DNA of 64,000 bases from positions 372,001 to 436,000 of the forward strand of contig JAADJZ010000032.1 of assembly GCA_011032825.1 (NCBI GenBank), read 5' to 3'. Both the position numbers and the translations under genes were made by a program. Numbering within the stretch: the first letter of the stretch is position 1; each line of letters starts with the position of its first letter. This DNA is from Massariosphaeria phaeospora (taxonomy: Eukaryota > Ascomycota > Dothideomycetes > Pleosporales). Positions 22,265 to 33,787 of the stretch are shown piece after piece. Under the pieces are notes generated by a model. The model saw only the letters and a program-made list of their open reading frames with translations, did not search any database and had not been told where the DNA came from.

Positions 22265-24138
22265 ATGTCTGCAGCTAACGTCGTCGGAAAGGGCCTCGCT
22301 GTCCTCTGCAGCGACTGGTACCGGCTGCTGGGAGGCTTTCTGTTCGTCTACGTGAGTGCGTCCGTCCAGCTTCAACCTCTTTTCTGCTTGATAGAGAATT
22401 TGTTGTAACAAGACCTAAACCCAGTTAGTTCTCCGTGCAAGCCATCTACAATGCGTTTTTCCACCCCCTTGCCAAATACCCCGGACCTGCCCTCGCCAAG
22501 ATCTCGATGCTTCCGTCCTTCTACCACGCCGTCAAAGGCGACCGCCACGTGTGGTCCTGGCAGTGCCATCACATCTACGGTACGTTCCCACCCAGATGAA
22601 CCAACCTTACCGTACACGCCGAGCAGCCAAGCTAAAGAACGCCATCCAAAGGCGACACGGTGCGCATCGAGCCCAACACAGTCGTCTTCGCCGACCCCCG
22701 CGCGTACCGCGCCATCTACGCCGCAAAAGCCAACGTCAAGCGCTGCAAGCTGTACGAGGCGTTTGTGCGCAAGGGCCATGTGCACAGCACGTTCAATGTG
22801 ACGGATCCGGCGCTGCATGCGCAGAAGCGGAAAATGCTGAACCAGGCGTTTACGGACAAGGCGGTCGGGCACGCGGCGGTGTTTGTGACGCAGCATGTCG
22901 ATAGGTGGCTCGACATCTTGGTCCAGGAGAGAGAGGCTGAGGCTGAGGGAGCAGTATGGACCAGGCCGTTGAATATGGCGACTTGGACGGAGTGGCTTGT
23001 GTTCGATATCATGGGCGATTTGTGCTTTGGCAGGTCGTGGGAGACCAAGGAGCCCGGGCCGAATCCGTTCAGACATATTCCCAGCCGCATAGTGAAGAAA
23101 GCGCGGTTCTTTTACCCCGTACGTACCCAGTCGGCAGTCCATCCAAAAAGAAAAAAACACACACTGGACGTCACTGACGACGTGCAGATAACGCGGTCTC
23201 CGCTGATCGACTTCCTCATATGGGCGAAGCCCTTCCTAGGCGTCCTTCGAAACGCATTCGAAAAGATACTCCCGCAGCCGGTGCAGCAGTACCACCAGTT
23301 TGTCCACGCCAGCGTCTCGCAGCGCATCCAGCAAGAACGCGACCACGCAGCCGCGAAACACGGCAAACGGGACATGTTCCACTTCCTGTACCACGCGACG
23401 CACCCGGAGACGGGCGCGCCCGCATACACGCACGAGCAGCTGCGCGCCGAAGCCAACCTGCTGATCTTCGCGGGCTCGGACAGCATCACAACTGCCATCT
23501 GCGGCTTCTGGTTCTACATGTCGCGTAATGCGGCAGTGTACGCGAAACTCACTACCGAGATTCGCAGCACGTTTTCCACGTCGGCGGACATCGTGAGCGG
23601 GTACAAGCTGGCGTCTTGTCGCTATCTGCACGCCTGTCTGGACGAAACGCTGCGCATGGCAGTCCCAGGACCCACCGAGCTCGGCAGAGAAGTGCTCGTG
23701 GGCGGCGCTTCCATCAACGGGGCGTACTTCCCGGCAGGCGTAGTCGTAGGCTGTGCGAACTGGAGCATGAGCCGCAACGAGCAGGTCTTCGGCGACGCCA
23801 ACAGATTCCGCCCGGAGCGATACATGGTGTCGGAAGGCGCGGGGGGCGTCACGGCGGAGGAAGTGAACCGGCTCAAAGCGTCGTTTCATCCGTTCTCCAT
23901 GGGTCCGTCGAGCTGTGCTGGGAAGAGCATTGCCATGACCGAGTTTGCGCTCATTGTTGCGCGCACGCTGTTTCGGTTGGATCTGCGAGCGGCGCCGGGG
24001 AACACGCTCGGCGCTGGACACCCGAGTCTGGGGTGGGGGAGGCGCGATCCGAAGCAGTATCAACTGATCGATGCGTACATTTCCGTCAAGGACGGGCCGG
24101 TGTTGCAGTTTAGAGAACGAGCTGATCAACAGTTCTGA
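22265..24138 (+). CDS. cytochrome P450 monooxygenase
   Basis: Four exons (22265-22351, 22429-22579, 22652-23118, 23188-24138) encode 551 residues. A membrane anchor lies near the N-terminus (LLGGFLFVYFSVQAIYNAFF), followed by HPLAKYPGP, the hinge typical of microsomal P450s. The I-helix motif AGSDSITT is at about 330-337, the ExxR pair at 388-391 (ETLR), the FRPERY segment follows, and the heme loop FSMGPSSCAG has the axial Cys at about 478. This is a class II ER enzyme using cytochrome P450 reductase. The substrate is unknown. No polyketide, peptide or terpene backbone gene is nearby, so cluster membership is not supported. Intron 1 ends at TTAG rather than the CAG four bases earlier, as frame requires. 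Confidence 0.92.
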
Positions 24139-24466
24139 GTTTGTGTTGGTGGAGGAGCGGAGACGTGAGATGCTAATCTGAGGAAAGTAGTAGAAGGGAG
24201 GTAGACCTAGCCTAATCGCTCTCGGACTATCGTCTTGCAAACGCAGAATCAAAGACGTGAGTTGGGCACTAAACTTACGAATTAGCCGATAGGGAGAAAG
24301 TAATATAGCTCCTGTCAGATAACGCCAACATAACAAACGAGATCTTCATATGGGACACTTTCTATCTATCTGGGACTAATCACAGGTAATGGTACACAAG
24401 CCGCCAATGCCAAAACGATAAGGTTCTCCACCTGCTCGAGCAACTCGCGAAATCACTGCATGGTAT
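24139..24466. other. convergent intergenic region P450 / QCR2
   Basis: A 328-bp shared 3' flank. No gene is seen. Confidence 0.5.
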
Positions 24467-26019
24467 TTATATCTTGAGACCCAGCTCCTCAGCGTACGGT
24501 AGCGCGTGGAGATCACCGACAGCCGATACCGACGCCTTGCTCTCGAGTAACGACTTGGCGGCCTAGTGAACTTCATTAGCACGGATTTGAATGAAGGGTA
24601 TTAATTTCGAGATTAGACGTACCGATTTCACAGCCGCTTCCGTAACACCGTCGATTGCCTTGGCGACCTCGTCGATCTGGTATGGCTGCGTGTTGTGGAC
24701 TAGCCCTGCACCGGTAAGCTCAAGGGCGGCCCGTTGGTCCTGGCCGTATTCGAGCTCCCTGAACTTCGCCTGCGCCCTGGCCTTCTGGAAGATCTCCTTG
24801 GGGATGTCACCGGACGCGATCTTCTGGATGAGTTCTACAGCAGTCTTGGCGGTCGCGGCAACGTTCTCTGCCCCTCCGGTGATGGTAGTATGGAGTAGTC
24901 CAGCGTCAGAGTAGATGGCGCTCTTGGTTATGACCTGAGTGCCTGCCGATGCTTTGGCATTGGCGAGGAGCGAGAAACCAGTCGACCATTTGACGCTCGC
25001 CTCACCACCGAGGAGAGATGCGAGCACTGCTATCTCGGGCTTGTAAAACTTGCCAGTGAAAGAGCTTGACCCGGGGAAGGCAATGACGTAGGCATTGCGT
25101 CCACTGTGCGCGATGCGCTCCTCCCCGCCGTAGTATTTGGTCTGTTCTGAACCGACTGATTTGTTGTCTAGCGGCTCAGCAGGAGCGTTTTCGAAGAACT
25201 CGCCGACCCATTTCGAAAGCTCGCCGTGGTCAGCTCCGTTGGCAACAACGGCGAAGTTGGGCTTTGCGTAGGCGATCTTGGAGAAGTACTCGACGCTGTC
25301 GTAATCGAGGTACTTGGTGTAGGCAATCGATGACGCGGAAACGGTGGGGGTGCCTAGACCGCGGTGAAAGGCAAGGCTGTGGGCTGAGTTGAGGGCCATA
25401 TCGACAGTGTTAGCGAGGAAGCGCTTGTGGGCAAATTCGACCTGGGTCAGGACTTCTTCGCTGAAGACGTAGGCTGGAACCTGTCAGTGTGTGCAAACGG
25501 CCGGTACAGGGCCAATGGCATACGGAGGAACTTGGTCGAGCTGACGACCTCGCCGAAGAGCTCGACAAAGTAGGGCAGGTCGTCGCGGAGGAAGCGGGCT
25601 TCGAGGACGAGGTTCTCGCGGGTGTGGTAGGCGTTCAGTTGGGCGCCCAGGAGCTCGGCTTCGCGGACGATGCGCAGCGTGGACCGCCGCTCGGTGCCCT
25701 GCAGTGCAATCGAGCGTCAGCGGAGCGTCTTGCGAGCACTATGCGGCCTCAATTGGCGCACCTTGAACGCAAAGCTGGCGAGGCCCTCGGTCAGGCCGGG
25801 CAGCGGCTGGAAGCGCGTGCCGGCCTTGGCCACTAGGGCGAGCGTCGTCGTCGGCCCGGCAAAGTCGCGGCTGGCAAACTTGACGCCTTTGGCATCGCCG
25901 GACTGGTACTGGAACGAGCCTGAGGCCGGGGATGCGAGCCCTCGACGCTGGGCCGGGCGGACGGCGTGCTGGCAGAGGGCGCGCGGGACGCCCCGACAGG
26001 CGGTCGTGCGGGGGATCAT
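24467..26019 (-). CDS. QCR2: ubiquinol-cytochrome c reductase core protein 2
   Basis: Four exons (26019-25762, 25698-25524, 25473-24623, 24562-24467) encode 459 residues. An Arg-rich mitochondrial presequence (MIPRTTACRGVPRALCQHAV) is followed by the M16-type fold: ASRDFAGPTTTLALVAKAGTR, LTEGLASFAFK, ERRSTLRIVREAELLGA and ALNSAHSLAFHRGLG. Core 2 belongs to the processing-peptidase family but lacks the zinc-binding HxxEH and serves as a structural subunit of complex III on the matrix side. The intron before the last exon ends CTAATGAAGTTCACTAG. The start at 26019 was preferred over an upstream in-frame ATG because it gives a clean presequence. Confidence 0.92.
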
Positions 26020-26485
26020 GGCGGAGCGGACGCCGTGCTTCGGGGCTGGGACGGGCGGGCGAGGGGCAATGGATGGGCGATGGAGCTGGCGGTGGCACCC
26101 GTCCGCATGGTGGTGAGGTCGGTGGTCGAAGGTTTCCTGGCCGGCTGACATAAGCCCGCCGACCAGCCAATCAATCGCTCGGCTTACTAGGCAGCCAATC
26201 AGCCGCGCCGCAGCCTCTCCCCCGCTATGCTCCTCATCTTTTTCGCCGGCCGACGATGGTGCCTCACCGTGCTACTGCTCCCGCGCCTGCAGCTTCCCAC
26301 CCACCTCGGCTCTGACTCTGACTCTGACTTTGCACCAGCCACCGCTGCGCTTGCTCTCTCTGCTCTCTCTGCTCTCTCTGCTCTCTCTCTCTCTCTCGCT
26401 CCCGCGCTCGCTTGCGCCTCTCCATGTCTTTCCGGTAGCCCTTCCGACACCTGGATATCTGGCAAATATCTAGGCAGCTTCCACC
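26020..26485. promoter_or_regulatory. divergent promoter QCR2 / RPC82 with microsatellite
   Basis: A 466-bp region between divergent starts. It contains CTGACT repeats near 26311-26330 and a 9-bp tandem repeat (TGCTCTCTC, about four copies) grading into (CT)n at about 26352-26398. The CT tract lies about 90-135 bp upstream of the RPC82 ATG and may form its pyrimidine-rich leader. Confidence 0.55.
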
Positions 26486-28700
26486 ATGTCCTACGTGCAG
26501 CGCGAGACTCCGGTAAGCCCCACAGCTCAGTTTCGCCCGCGATGAATTATACCTAACCACTTCCAGATACTCGCGGACCTCTGCACTTCTCTCGTCGAGG
26601 ACCACGTGGGCGAGCTCGCTGCGGTACGCCCTCACCCCACTCACTCTCAACCGACTTTGCGCTCGGGCGTGGTTTCTTCATCTGGCCTTACGCTAATTCC
26701 TCCAGCGCATCTTCTCTGTGCTCGCGCGCCTCGGCCGCCAGACCCTCGCCGCTATTGCTCGAGCCTCGTACCTCAGCGCACGCCAGATCAGAAATGGCCT
26801 CAGCGTGCTGCTCCAGCATAATCTCGTCTTCCACTCGCCCGTCGGCGCCCCTCTCGTCCACTACGAAATCGACTGGCACTACTCGTATGCCTTGGTCCGC
26901 CAGGGAAGCATTGCAAAGTTCGTCGAAGAGCGGTTTGACAAGCGCGCTTCCAACGTCGTAGCCAACCTACTCTCTCTGGGACCTACCCGCATTGGCGACT
27001 TGAAAGAAGCCTACTTCCCGGCACACGACGCCGACAGTGACGACGAGTCGGACGACGGAACCGCCAACGGCTCGCCTCTGAAGAAGGCAAAGACGAACGG
27101 GGTGAACGGCATCTCGACTAAGACTAATGGCGACGTCAACGGCGACAGCCATACGGACCACCACGCTACCAATGGGGCCACAGAGCTAGGCGCTCAGCGG
27201 AAACACCCCGCTGACGATATTCCTGCGGAACATGTCAATGGCGAGCCCGTAGCACAAGACGAAGGCGTGATTGCCTCCGAAAAACAGCTCTTGGACATCG
27301 TGCAACTGTTGATGCGCGAGGGCTGGCTCATGGAGGCCGATCAGACTCAGTTCCTATCCCCTGGTGATCTTCATGCCATGGTGCAAGAGACTGTCATCGA
27401 GGAAGAACACCACGGAATCGCGCCCACTGGAACCAAGGCCAAGGATGATATGGTGCGATCTATTCTTAGAAGGAAACGCAAAATTCGGGACGGCTGGTTG
27501 ACGGTTCCTGCTACCCTATCGTCCCGCAAAAGGCAAGCCCCGGATTCAGGACACGACAGATCCACCAAACGCTTGAAAACGAATGGTGGCAATGAGTGGT
27601 CGGCAAATACCAGCAATGGCGCTTCGTCACAGAGAGAGACATCCCCAGAAGACGACATCCCCATCCGCGTGAACCCTGAAAAGGTCGCCGTGGCGATGCG
27701 CAGCGCGCAGCTGGTCCATCTTGTCGAGCAACGCTTAGGCCTTGTGACCGCCCAAGTCTACCAAACCATACTGTGGCAATTGGAACGCGACCTTCCACGC
27801 TGCTTCGAGGAATGGCCAGATCCCCCACTACCACTCAAGCCTGGCGAGGAGCCCAACGTCGAACCACCTTGGGTCGACCCAGAGTCGCTGATCACCGCTC
27901 GCGATATCGCCAAGAACCTTGATCGACATCTCGACGTTTGTGCTGGCCTTGATCCGCACACTATCGTGAAAATCACCGGCAAGGGCCACGTTCGAGGCAA
28001 CGTTTTGACCGAACCGGTCGATCCTTACGGCTTGTCCCTGGATGAAAAGACCAGGGTCGTCGACGCGCACATCCACTTGCTCTCCGAGGATCCCTTTCAT
28101 TTCGTGTCCTGGCACTCCCGCGCTGGCACTATCTCACGATGGCGCGTCGAGTTTGACGAAATTTCGAAAGCGCTCATCCAGTACGAGATTGAAAATACGG
28201 TGCTTGCGCGTCAGAAGGGCCTAGGAGTGAAACTGATCAGGGCGCTGAAGAAGAAGGGCCGGCTGGACGAGCGCGGCGCATGCAACGCGATGATGATGTC
28301 GGCCAACGACATCCGCGGCACCATCAACGACCTGACCGTCCAAGGCATGATCCAGACGCAAGAAGTCCCCAAGGTGGACCGTCGCGAGGCCAAACACTCG
28401 CTGCACCTCATCTGGTACGACCGGCAGCGCGCACGCGAAAAGCTGCTCCACGACACATACAAAGGCATGCTCCGCATCATCCAGCGCATTGCGTTCGAGC
28501 GCGAAAAAGTGCAGGTTCTAATCTCGAAGGCGGAACGGTCAGACGTCGTCGGCAACGAGGAAAAGTGGCTGAGTCAGTCCGACTTGGACGAGCTCAAGAA
28601 ATGGAGGGAGGTGCAGGAGAAGCTGTTCTTGCAGCTCACTCGCGAGGACGAACTGGTGGCCACGTTGCGCGATTTCATTGGCCCGTTGGTCTCGGCGTAA
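26486..28700 (+). CDS. RPC82: RNA polymerase III subunit Rpc82 (C82/RPC3)
   Basis: Three exons (26486-26512, 26567-26623, 26706-28700) encode 692 residues. Two tiny exons of 9 and 19 codons supply the N-terminus, and the joined segment ADLCTSLVEDHVGELAARIFSVLARLGRQTL forms the first winged-helix domain. It continues with YLSARQIRNGLSVLLQHNLV and HYEIDWHYSYALVRQGSI, typical of Rpc82. An acidic, low-complexity insertion lies near residues 130-200, and the conserved middle includes ENTVLARQKGLGVKLIRALKKKG. Rpc82 forms the C82-C34-C31 subcomplex needed for Pol III initiation. The product is somewhat longer than many homologues because of the acidic insertion. Confidence 0.9.
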
Positions 28701-30003
28701 GCCAGCTGTTGATGCTGCGCTGATGCATGCATGCAATCTTTTCTCATATTTGGGAGGCGGATGGGAAAAAGCGGCGTTTATCTGGATGCGGGAGATCATT
28801 TTGAAAAAGCATCTAGTGGATGGACTACAACAAGATACCCCGAACATCTTCTGGGACGGAGTTGGCTGATTACAGCATTTATCACCGGCGGATTGGTAGG
28901 GATTTCTGTTATGTAGTGCTGCGATGTGATATCTTCGCATACTCGGACTACTTACTTCAAGAAAGAATGATATTTGTGCAAAGCTTCTGTTTGATTCTGG
29001 TATCGAATGTAGGCGCTGTCTACTGTCTTACTTCAGGTAATATACCGCTCTACATACTTCGTTGTGATAGCTAGTTGACTTCGAGGGGGCGGGGGGTGAT
29101 GGGTAGGGTAAGTTGCTAGTCGGTGTGGTGGCTACGATGGGGTTCGTGGGGTTGGGAGTGGTGGTGTAGGAAGGGGGCTGGGATAAGGTAGGGGGTTGAG
29201 AGCGTAGTGATGGGATATATGGCTTGATGGCGGTTGGGTGAGGGTGTTTTTGACTGTAGGGGTATGTTTACGATTTGTGAGCTTGGAATGGTGGGACTAC
29301 TGATGGGTTAGTTAGTGGGGAGAGTGATGCGGGGGTATGCAAGAATTATGCAGGCGCTAGAATAAGGTAGAGGTTGGGAGCGTATCAATAGTGATAGGGC
29401 ATTTTGAGGATGGTCTTAACTGTAGGGGTATGTTCACATCTGTTTACTGAGCATAGTTGTACTGATGCATTACCTAGTGTGAAGGGCACCGTAGTGCGTT
29501 GCAAAGAGTATGCCCTCCTGGTAGATCCTGTGCTAAAACATTGTCATTGGTTAGAAGCATGTGGCACGATGTTGATTTTTAGCAACGTAATTCATTGTTT
29601 ACGGCTATCGTCTCAATTTTCCTAACGCCATCCAGAGAACGCCATCAACCTTCATATACACCCCCCGAACCACGAACACTTCAAAACCCGCCCATTACCC
29701 AGACTTCAGTCCAGAGAATCCCCAGATCGACACAAACACCCCCAAGGTGTCCTTCAACACCCAAAGCAAGAATTACCACGCCGAGAAAAATCAAAGTACG
29801 CCCAAAGACACAGTGGCCAGAGAATGGAAAATCACCTACTGCAGCTGAACACGTAACCAGAGCTTCACAGAGATATCGTACTGGGGTGTATGACTGATAG
29901 ATTGAAAGGGGCCTAGATGGCTAAATGGTTAGTCTGCGTCAGCATCCGTAAAATTCCACAGTATATCGTCTGAACATACCCAAGGCCTAACACAGCGGCA
30001 CAT
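28701..30003. other. gene-free stretch with imperfect direct repeat
   Basis: About 1.3 kb without a supported gene. The segment 29090-29450 is strongly G-rich on the plus strand. It contains an imperfect ~90-bp direct repeat, listed separately. The right end is the C-rich, low-complexity 3' flank of the PAM2-motif gene. Confidence 0.5.
29191..29450. repeat. imperfect ~90-bp direct repeat, G-rich
   Basis: Copy 1 (about 29191-29283) runs from ATAAGGTAGGGGGTTGAGAG to CTGTAGGGGTATGTTTACGA. Copy 2 (about 29363-29448) runs from ATAAGGTAGAGGTTGGGAGC to CTGTAGGGGTATGTTCACAT. The copies share both ends and spacing but have diverged inside. No coding content is seen. Confidence 0.55.
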
Positions 30004-31539
30004 CTACCACTGCACAGGCGCCTGTTCCTCTTCCGGCTCCGCGATGCCATTGAACCCCGTCGTCAACTCCGCAGGCGCGTCGCCATACTTCCTCTGCTGC
30101 TCCGCACGCACCCGCTCCATCAACAGCGGGATGCGCTCCAGCACAGCAAACGTCTCCTCCGGCCTCTCAATAGCGCCCCCATCACCTTCAATCTCATACG
30201 CATGGATGCGCCCCGCGAGCTGCTTGACCAGCGCCGTCATATAGCGGCTGTTCAGCGGGGTGCCCGCCCAGATATCTTCGATCTCACGCGGCGAGATGCC
30301 CCCGTCACGCTGGAAGTGGTTCTCCACGATGATGCGCTCCACGCGACTGACGTCCTGGTGCAAGTGGAAGAAATCGAGCGCGCGCGCCAGCTCGAAGGCC
30401 GCGGCGAGGTCGCGCGGCACGAACAGCGGCTTCACGGTCGTGTAGTCGGGCTGCGTGCCTGCGAAGATCATCCACGCGAACAGCATCTTCAGGCCGGAGC
30501 GCGAGAGGTTGCCGCGAGGGACGACGATACGCTGGCGCTGGCGCTGCTTCTTGCCGGCTTTTTTGCCCGGACGCGATAGGAACGGGGTGAGGGCGGCCGC
30601 GCCGACGAAGAGCACGAGCACTTTTTTCGACATCTTGGTGAAGAGCACGGTGTGGGTGCCCGCTTCTACGACGTTGAGTTTTATCTGGCCGCGAAGCGCG
30701 AGGCGGAGTTGCGCGGGTGCGATGTGCGGGAGGAGGGAGTGCAGGGAGTGTTGCGCGCGGATGGAGTCGAGGTCCGGGTAGGAGATTTGCTGGGGCGCTG
30801 GCGGGTAGTATTTGGACTGCTCGTAGAGGTTTTGGCCGCTGTAGTGCGTGTACCACTGGTAGTCGATGGGTTGGCCGGGGAGGCCGTAGTGCGTCATGGA
30901 GAGGTCTTGGATGGGGGGGTGCTGCGGCAACTGGTCCATGTAGCTGGTGCTGGCGTAGAAGACAGGGCCGTCGGAGGCTGGGCCGTCGACGTTGGGGATG
31001 TCGTACATGGTGTTGTTGTTGTAGTTGTTGTCGTTCGACATATCATACACGACATTGCCGTTGTTGCCCGACATATCATACAAGGCATTGTAGTCGTAGC
31101 CACCGCCATCATCATACCTCGCCTCATCCGCCCATCCAACCGGCCAACTCTCCATCACAACATCCTGCACACCTGCTGCATTCAAATTAGCCGTCTCCGC
31201 ATTCACCGTCGCAAGAGCCACCGAACCATCAGCACGGTACTCGATGTACACAGCGGGATCAGCAACAAAGTGCGAGCGCGCGCGCGGGTCGAACGCCGGA
31301 GCCGTGGGACTGAGCTGTCCGGCCTTGGGCGTGAAGATGTCGGCTGTGGGACGCAGAGCTGCGTGCGGCGTGAAGGCTGAGGCGGTGGGGTTGAGGCGCT
31401 GGGCGGGGTTGACGATGCTGTCGCTGTTGCCGCTGGGGTCTTTGTCCTTGTCGTTGGCGACGGCAGGGGAGATGGAGTAGCCGATGTAGGCGGAGGGCGC
31501 GCGGTGGGACACGACGGTGTCGCTGCTGGCGTCGGACAT
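30004..31539 (-). CDS. protein with three tandem PAM2-like motifs and a BTB-like C-terminal half
   Basis: A single exon encodes 511 residues. Residues 49-85 contain three regularly spaced copies of the pattern L-x-P-T-A-x-x-F-x-P: LNPTASAFTP (49-58), LRPTADIFTP (62-71) and LSPTAPAFDP (76-85). The first matches the PAM2 consensus, which binds the MLLE domain of poly(A)-binding protein. A Tyr/Asn/Asp-rich linker follows. The second half (TVLFTKMSKKVLVLFVGAAALTPFL, then NLSRSGLKMLFAWMIFAG and later helices) has the look of a degenerate BTB/POZ fold seen in uncharacterised fungal proteins, but this is only inferred. A role in PABP-linked mRNA biology is plausible. No signal peptide or membrane span is present. 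Confidence 0.75.
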   Translation of the reverse strand: MSDASSDTVVSHRAPSAYIGYSISPAVANDKDKDPSGNSDSIVNPAQRLNPTASAFTPHAALRPTADIFTPKAGQLSPTAPAFDPRARSHFVADPAVYIEYRADGSVALATVNAETANLNAAGVQDVVMESWPVGWADEARYDDGGGYDYNALYDMSGNNGNVVYDMSNDNNYNNNTMYDIPNVDGPASDGPVFYASTSYMDQLPQHPPIQDLSMTHYGLPGQPIDYQWYTHYSGQNLYEQSKYYPPAPQQISYPDLDSIRAQHSLHSLLPHIAPAQLRLALRGQIKLNVVEAGTHTVLFTKMSKKVLVLFVGAAALTPFLSRPGKKAGKKQRQRQRIVVPRGNLSRSGLKMLFAWMIFAGTQPDYTTVKPLFVPRDLAAAFELARALDFFHLHQDVSRVERIIVENHFQRDGGISPREIEDIWAGTPLNSRYMTALVKQLAGRIHAYEIEGDGGAIERPEETFAVLERIPLLMERVRAEQQRKYGDAPAELTTGFNGIAEPEEEQAPVQW

Positions 31540-32713
31540 GGTGGTGGTGTACAGATTAGATGTACCGACAGACAGACAGTTGAGCTGACGAAAAAGGCGG
31601 AATCGAGAGCGCGGGTAGGATAGCGTACAAAGCGGGCGAGCGAGCGTGCAAAGTGGAGGGTGGAGGCTGGTGTTTGCAACGCGCGCGGTGGTGTTGTGCT
31701 TTGCGTGGGAGGGAGAACAACACCGAAAGCAGAGTTTTATGGGCGCTAGCGCGAGCGCGTTTTTGGTTGTGTTGTGACGCTGCAGCGGGCGCGTACGCGA
31801 ACAATCTGCCGTTGCTGGGGAGGCGGAGAGCGGAGTGGGCGAGCGTGAGTGAAAGAGAGTGGGCGCGGAGGGAAAGGTACAGCAGTTTGCACGTGGCAGA
31901 GCGGCTTAGCGGTGAGAGGATGTCATTCATGGTGGGACTGGGTGCGGAAGAGGCGGTGAAAGAGAGTTTGGTGGTTGGGGGAGGGGCACGTGATGGGTGC
32001 TTTCACTCTGCCTTTGGGGTAAAGCGGCGCAACCAGTTTGGCAACTGCGCGGGGCTGACGACACGGATGTGTGCTCTGATCCTTTTTTGCAGAGTATGGC
32101 TGCGTCAGCGGTCCGCTTTTTCGAATGAAAGTGATGCTCGACGCTCGTTTGCTGGGCCGGTATTCGCGCGCTTACTCGCTTGCTTTCTTTCGGATGGGAA
32201 AACTAGACCTGCTAACAAGTCGAAGAGGGTCACAAAATGTAAGAGACGTGGGAAACCTCCGTGCAAGAGGAGCTTTTGCTGTTATCATTGTGTATTAAGG
32301 ATGTCCAGCTGAGTTTCACCAGCACACATGTCCAACTCAAGTTTGACTAAAACATGGAACTAGCGGGAGAAACTTCAGAAGGGATAATAAGGAGATTGTG
32401 GTAAGTCTATGCGTCTGAGTGAACGCCATGTTTTCATATGTCACAATTCATTACTTTGCAACGGGAGATTTTTGGTTGATGAAATGTTGATTGAAGCGCC
32501 TGAAAACATGGCGTATTACCATCGCAATCATGCGATGAATACAGCTCGCGTAATCGCGGCTCTAAGGTGTTGTCAGGTGCTACGAAGTATCTTGAAATTC
32601 TACATACCGCTTTCTTGCATGCATAGTACGCTACCTACACAATACCTGTATCCTCCTCATTGTTCATGATGAAGAGAGCGAATCGCATTCACCCTATGTA
32701 TCGTTTTCGGATC
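31540..32713. other. intergenic, promoter side of the PAM2-motif gene
   Basis: About 1.2 kb. The first 500 bases are GC-rich with long overlapping open frames on both strands, none with recognisable protein character. They are probably promoter and 5' leader of the PAM2-motif gene. The rest is AT-richer and empty. Confidence 0.45.
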
Positions 32714-33787
32714 TCAGAAGCAAAAGAATCGCGTCCGTCGCTTTTCACCCTTGCTCTTCTTCTTCAACACACCTCGAGGACGTGGAGATCGGACTTCGTG
32801 TACGTGAGTCGGGCCGTCAAGCTTGGTGACATACATACCTTCATTGTACCCTGTCTGCAAGTCCGGCTGGCTCTGCTGGCTCTCGGTTTGGGCAGCTGCA
32901 GAGATATTGTCTTGAGTCTGCTGTGCCTCGATCTGCGGGTCTTTAGAGTACCTGCTGCTTGTGTCGTCACTACGATTGTACGAACCTTCGACATGCGCAT
33001 CTCCAGAGTACCTGTTTTCTGTGTTACTGCGACTGTATGGGCCTATTTCCATGCCCTCATACGGCGGCAGGTACACATCCTCAGCATCGGATCGTCGTGG
33101 GCTCAGGGTTGACGAGATAGCGCGACGATAGGACTCCGCAGGCGAGTACCCCCGCACCGGGCCACATTCGAGCGCTGCATATGCCGCAGCCCGCTTCGCC
33201 ACAGCGCGTCGATCGAATTCTTCTGGATCCGAGGGCGTGCGCGAACTACCTACAGAGGACTCTTCTAGGCCAAGGCGCCCGCGATTCATCTCGGGTCGAG
33301 GAATTGGCTGTAAGGGTACCATGCTCGACGAGTGGTTGGGAGAATCGCCTTGGTCAACTGCGGCTGGGTCGTGTGTGTTTGCAGTCTTGTACGGATCGTG
33401 CCAGGAATTGCCGTTATTTAGAACCTCGTTCTCGTACTGGGTCGCGCCTTTCCGTCGAAGTGGGAACTGAGACACATCGTCAGGGTCTTCGACCTTTTCC
33501 TGCTTAGTGTCATTCGCGAACGTGTAGTTCTGTTTCGAATCTGTCATTGAAGAGTTCTCTTTCATACTACCTGTGACTTTCCCGTTGAGAAGATCAGTGT
33601 TGGTTTCGGAGCGAAGAGTCATGTTGGAGATACCATTGAAGATCATGGCGGTCTCTCGCGATAGGCCATTGATCATTGTGTTTCGTGATACCGCTTCTTC
33701 ATCTTCGCACTTGCTTCCTGATGAGAGTTCGGACTCGGGAGCAGAGAAGAGCTCATCAAGGCTGGTCTCGGGTGCACGTTCTGTCAT
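32714..33787 (-). CDS. disordered hypothetical protein with basic C-terminus
   Basis: A single exon of 357 residues from an ATG at 33787. The sequence is hydrophilic and rich in Ser, Asp, Glu, Asn and Arg, and is probably disordered throughout. The most ordered-looking part is RRAVAKRAAAYAALECGPVRG. The C-terminus is strongly basic and ends KRRTRFFCF, with a Cys one residue from the end; it does not fit a CaaX prenylation motif. No family is recognised. The long uninterrupted frame and biased codon pattern favour a real gene. Confidence 0.55.
   Translation of the reverse strand: MTERAPETSLDELFSAPESELSSGSKCEDEEAVSRNTMINGLSRETAMIFNGISNMTLRSETNTDLLNGKVTGSMKENSSMTDSKQNYTFANDTKQEKVEDPDDVSQFPLRRKGATQYENEVLNNGNSWHDPYKTANTHDPAAVDQGDSPNHSSSMVPLQPIPRPEMNRGRLGLEESSVGSSRTPSDPEEFDRRAVAKRAAAYAALECGPVRGYSPAESYRRAISSTLSPRRSDAEDVYLPPYEGMEIGPYSRSNTENRYSGDAHVEGSYNRSDDTSSRYSKDPQIEAQQTQDNISAAAQTESQQSQPDLQTGYNEGMYVTKLDGPTHVHEVRSPRPRGVLKKKSKGEKRRTRFFCF

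Noticed and set aside
15798..24138. SDR, membrane protein and P450 as a biosynthetic gene cluster
   Set aside because: There is no polyketide synthase, NRPS, terpene cyclase or pathway regulator, and the genes are separated by large gaps and face different ways.
23236..24336. Minus-strand frame of 366 codons
   Set aside because: It is antisense to the P450 heme-domain exon, which carries all the conserved motifs on the plus strand.
29912..29985. tRNA-like stretch (TGGCTAAATGGTTAGT resembling an A box)
   Set aside because: No B box (GGTTCGA-type) follows at the right distance and no cloverleaf or acceptor stem can be drawn. No tRNA or 5S gene was found in the window.
31653..32312. Plus-strand frame of 219 codons upstream of the PAM2-motif gene
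   Set aside because: No domain, Arg/Trp/Cys-rich composition and no splice structure; probably a GC-rich promoter artefact.
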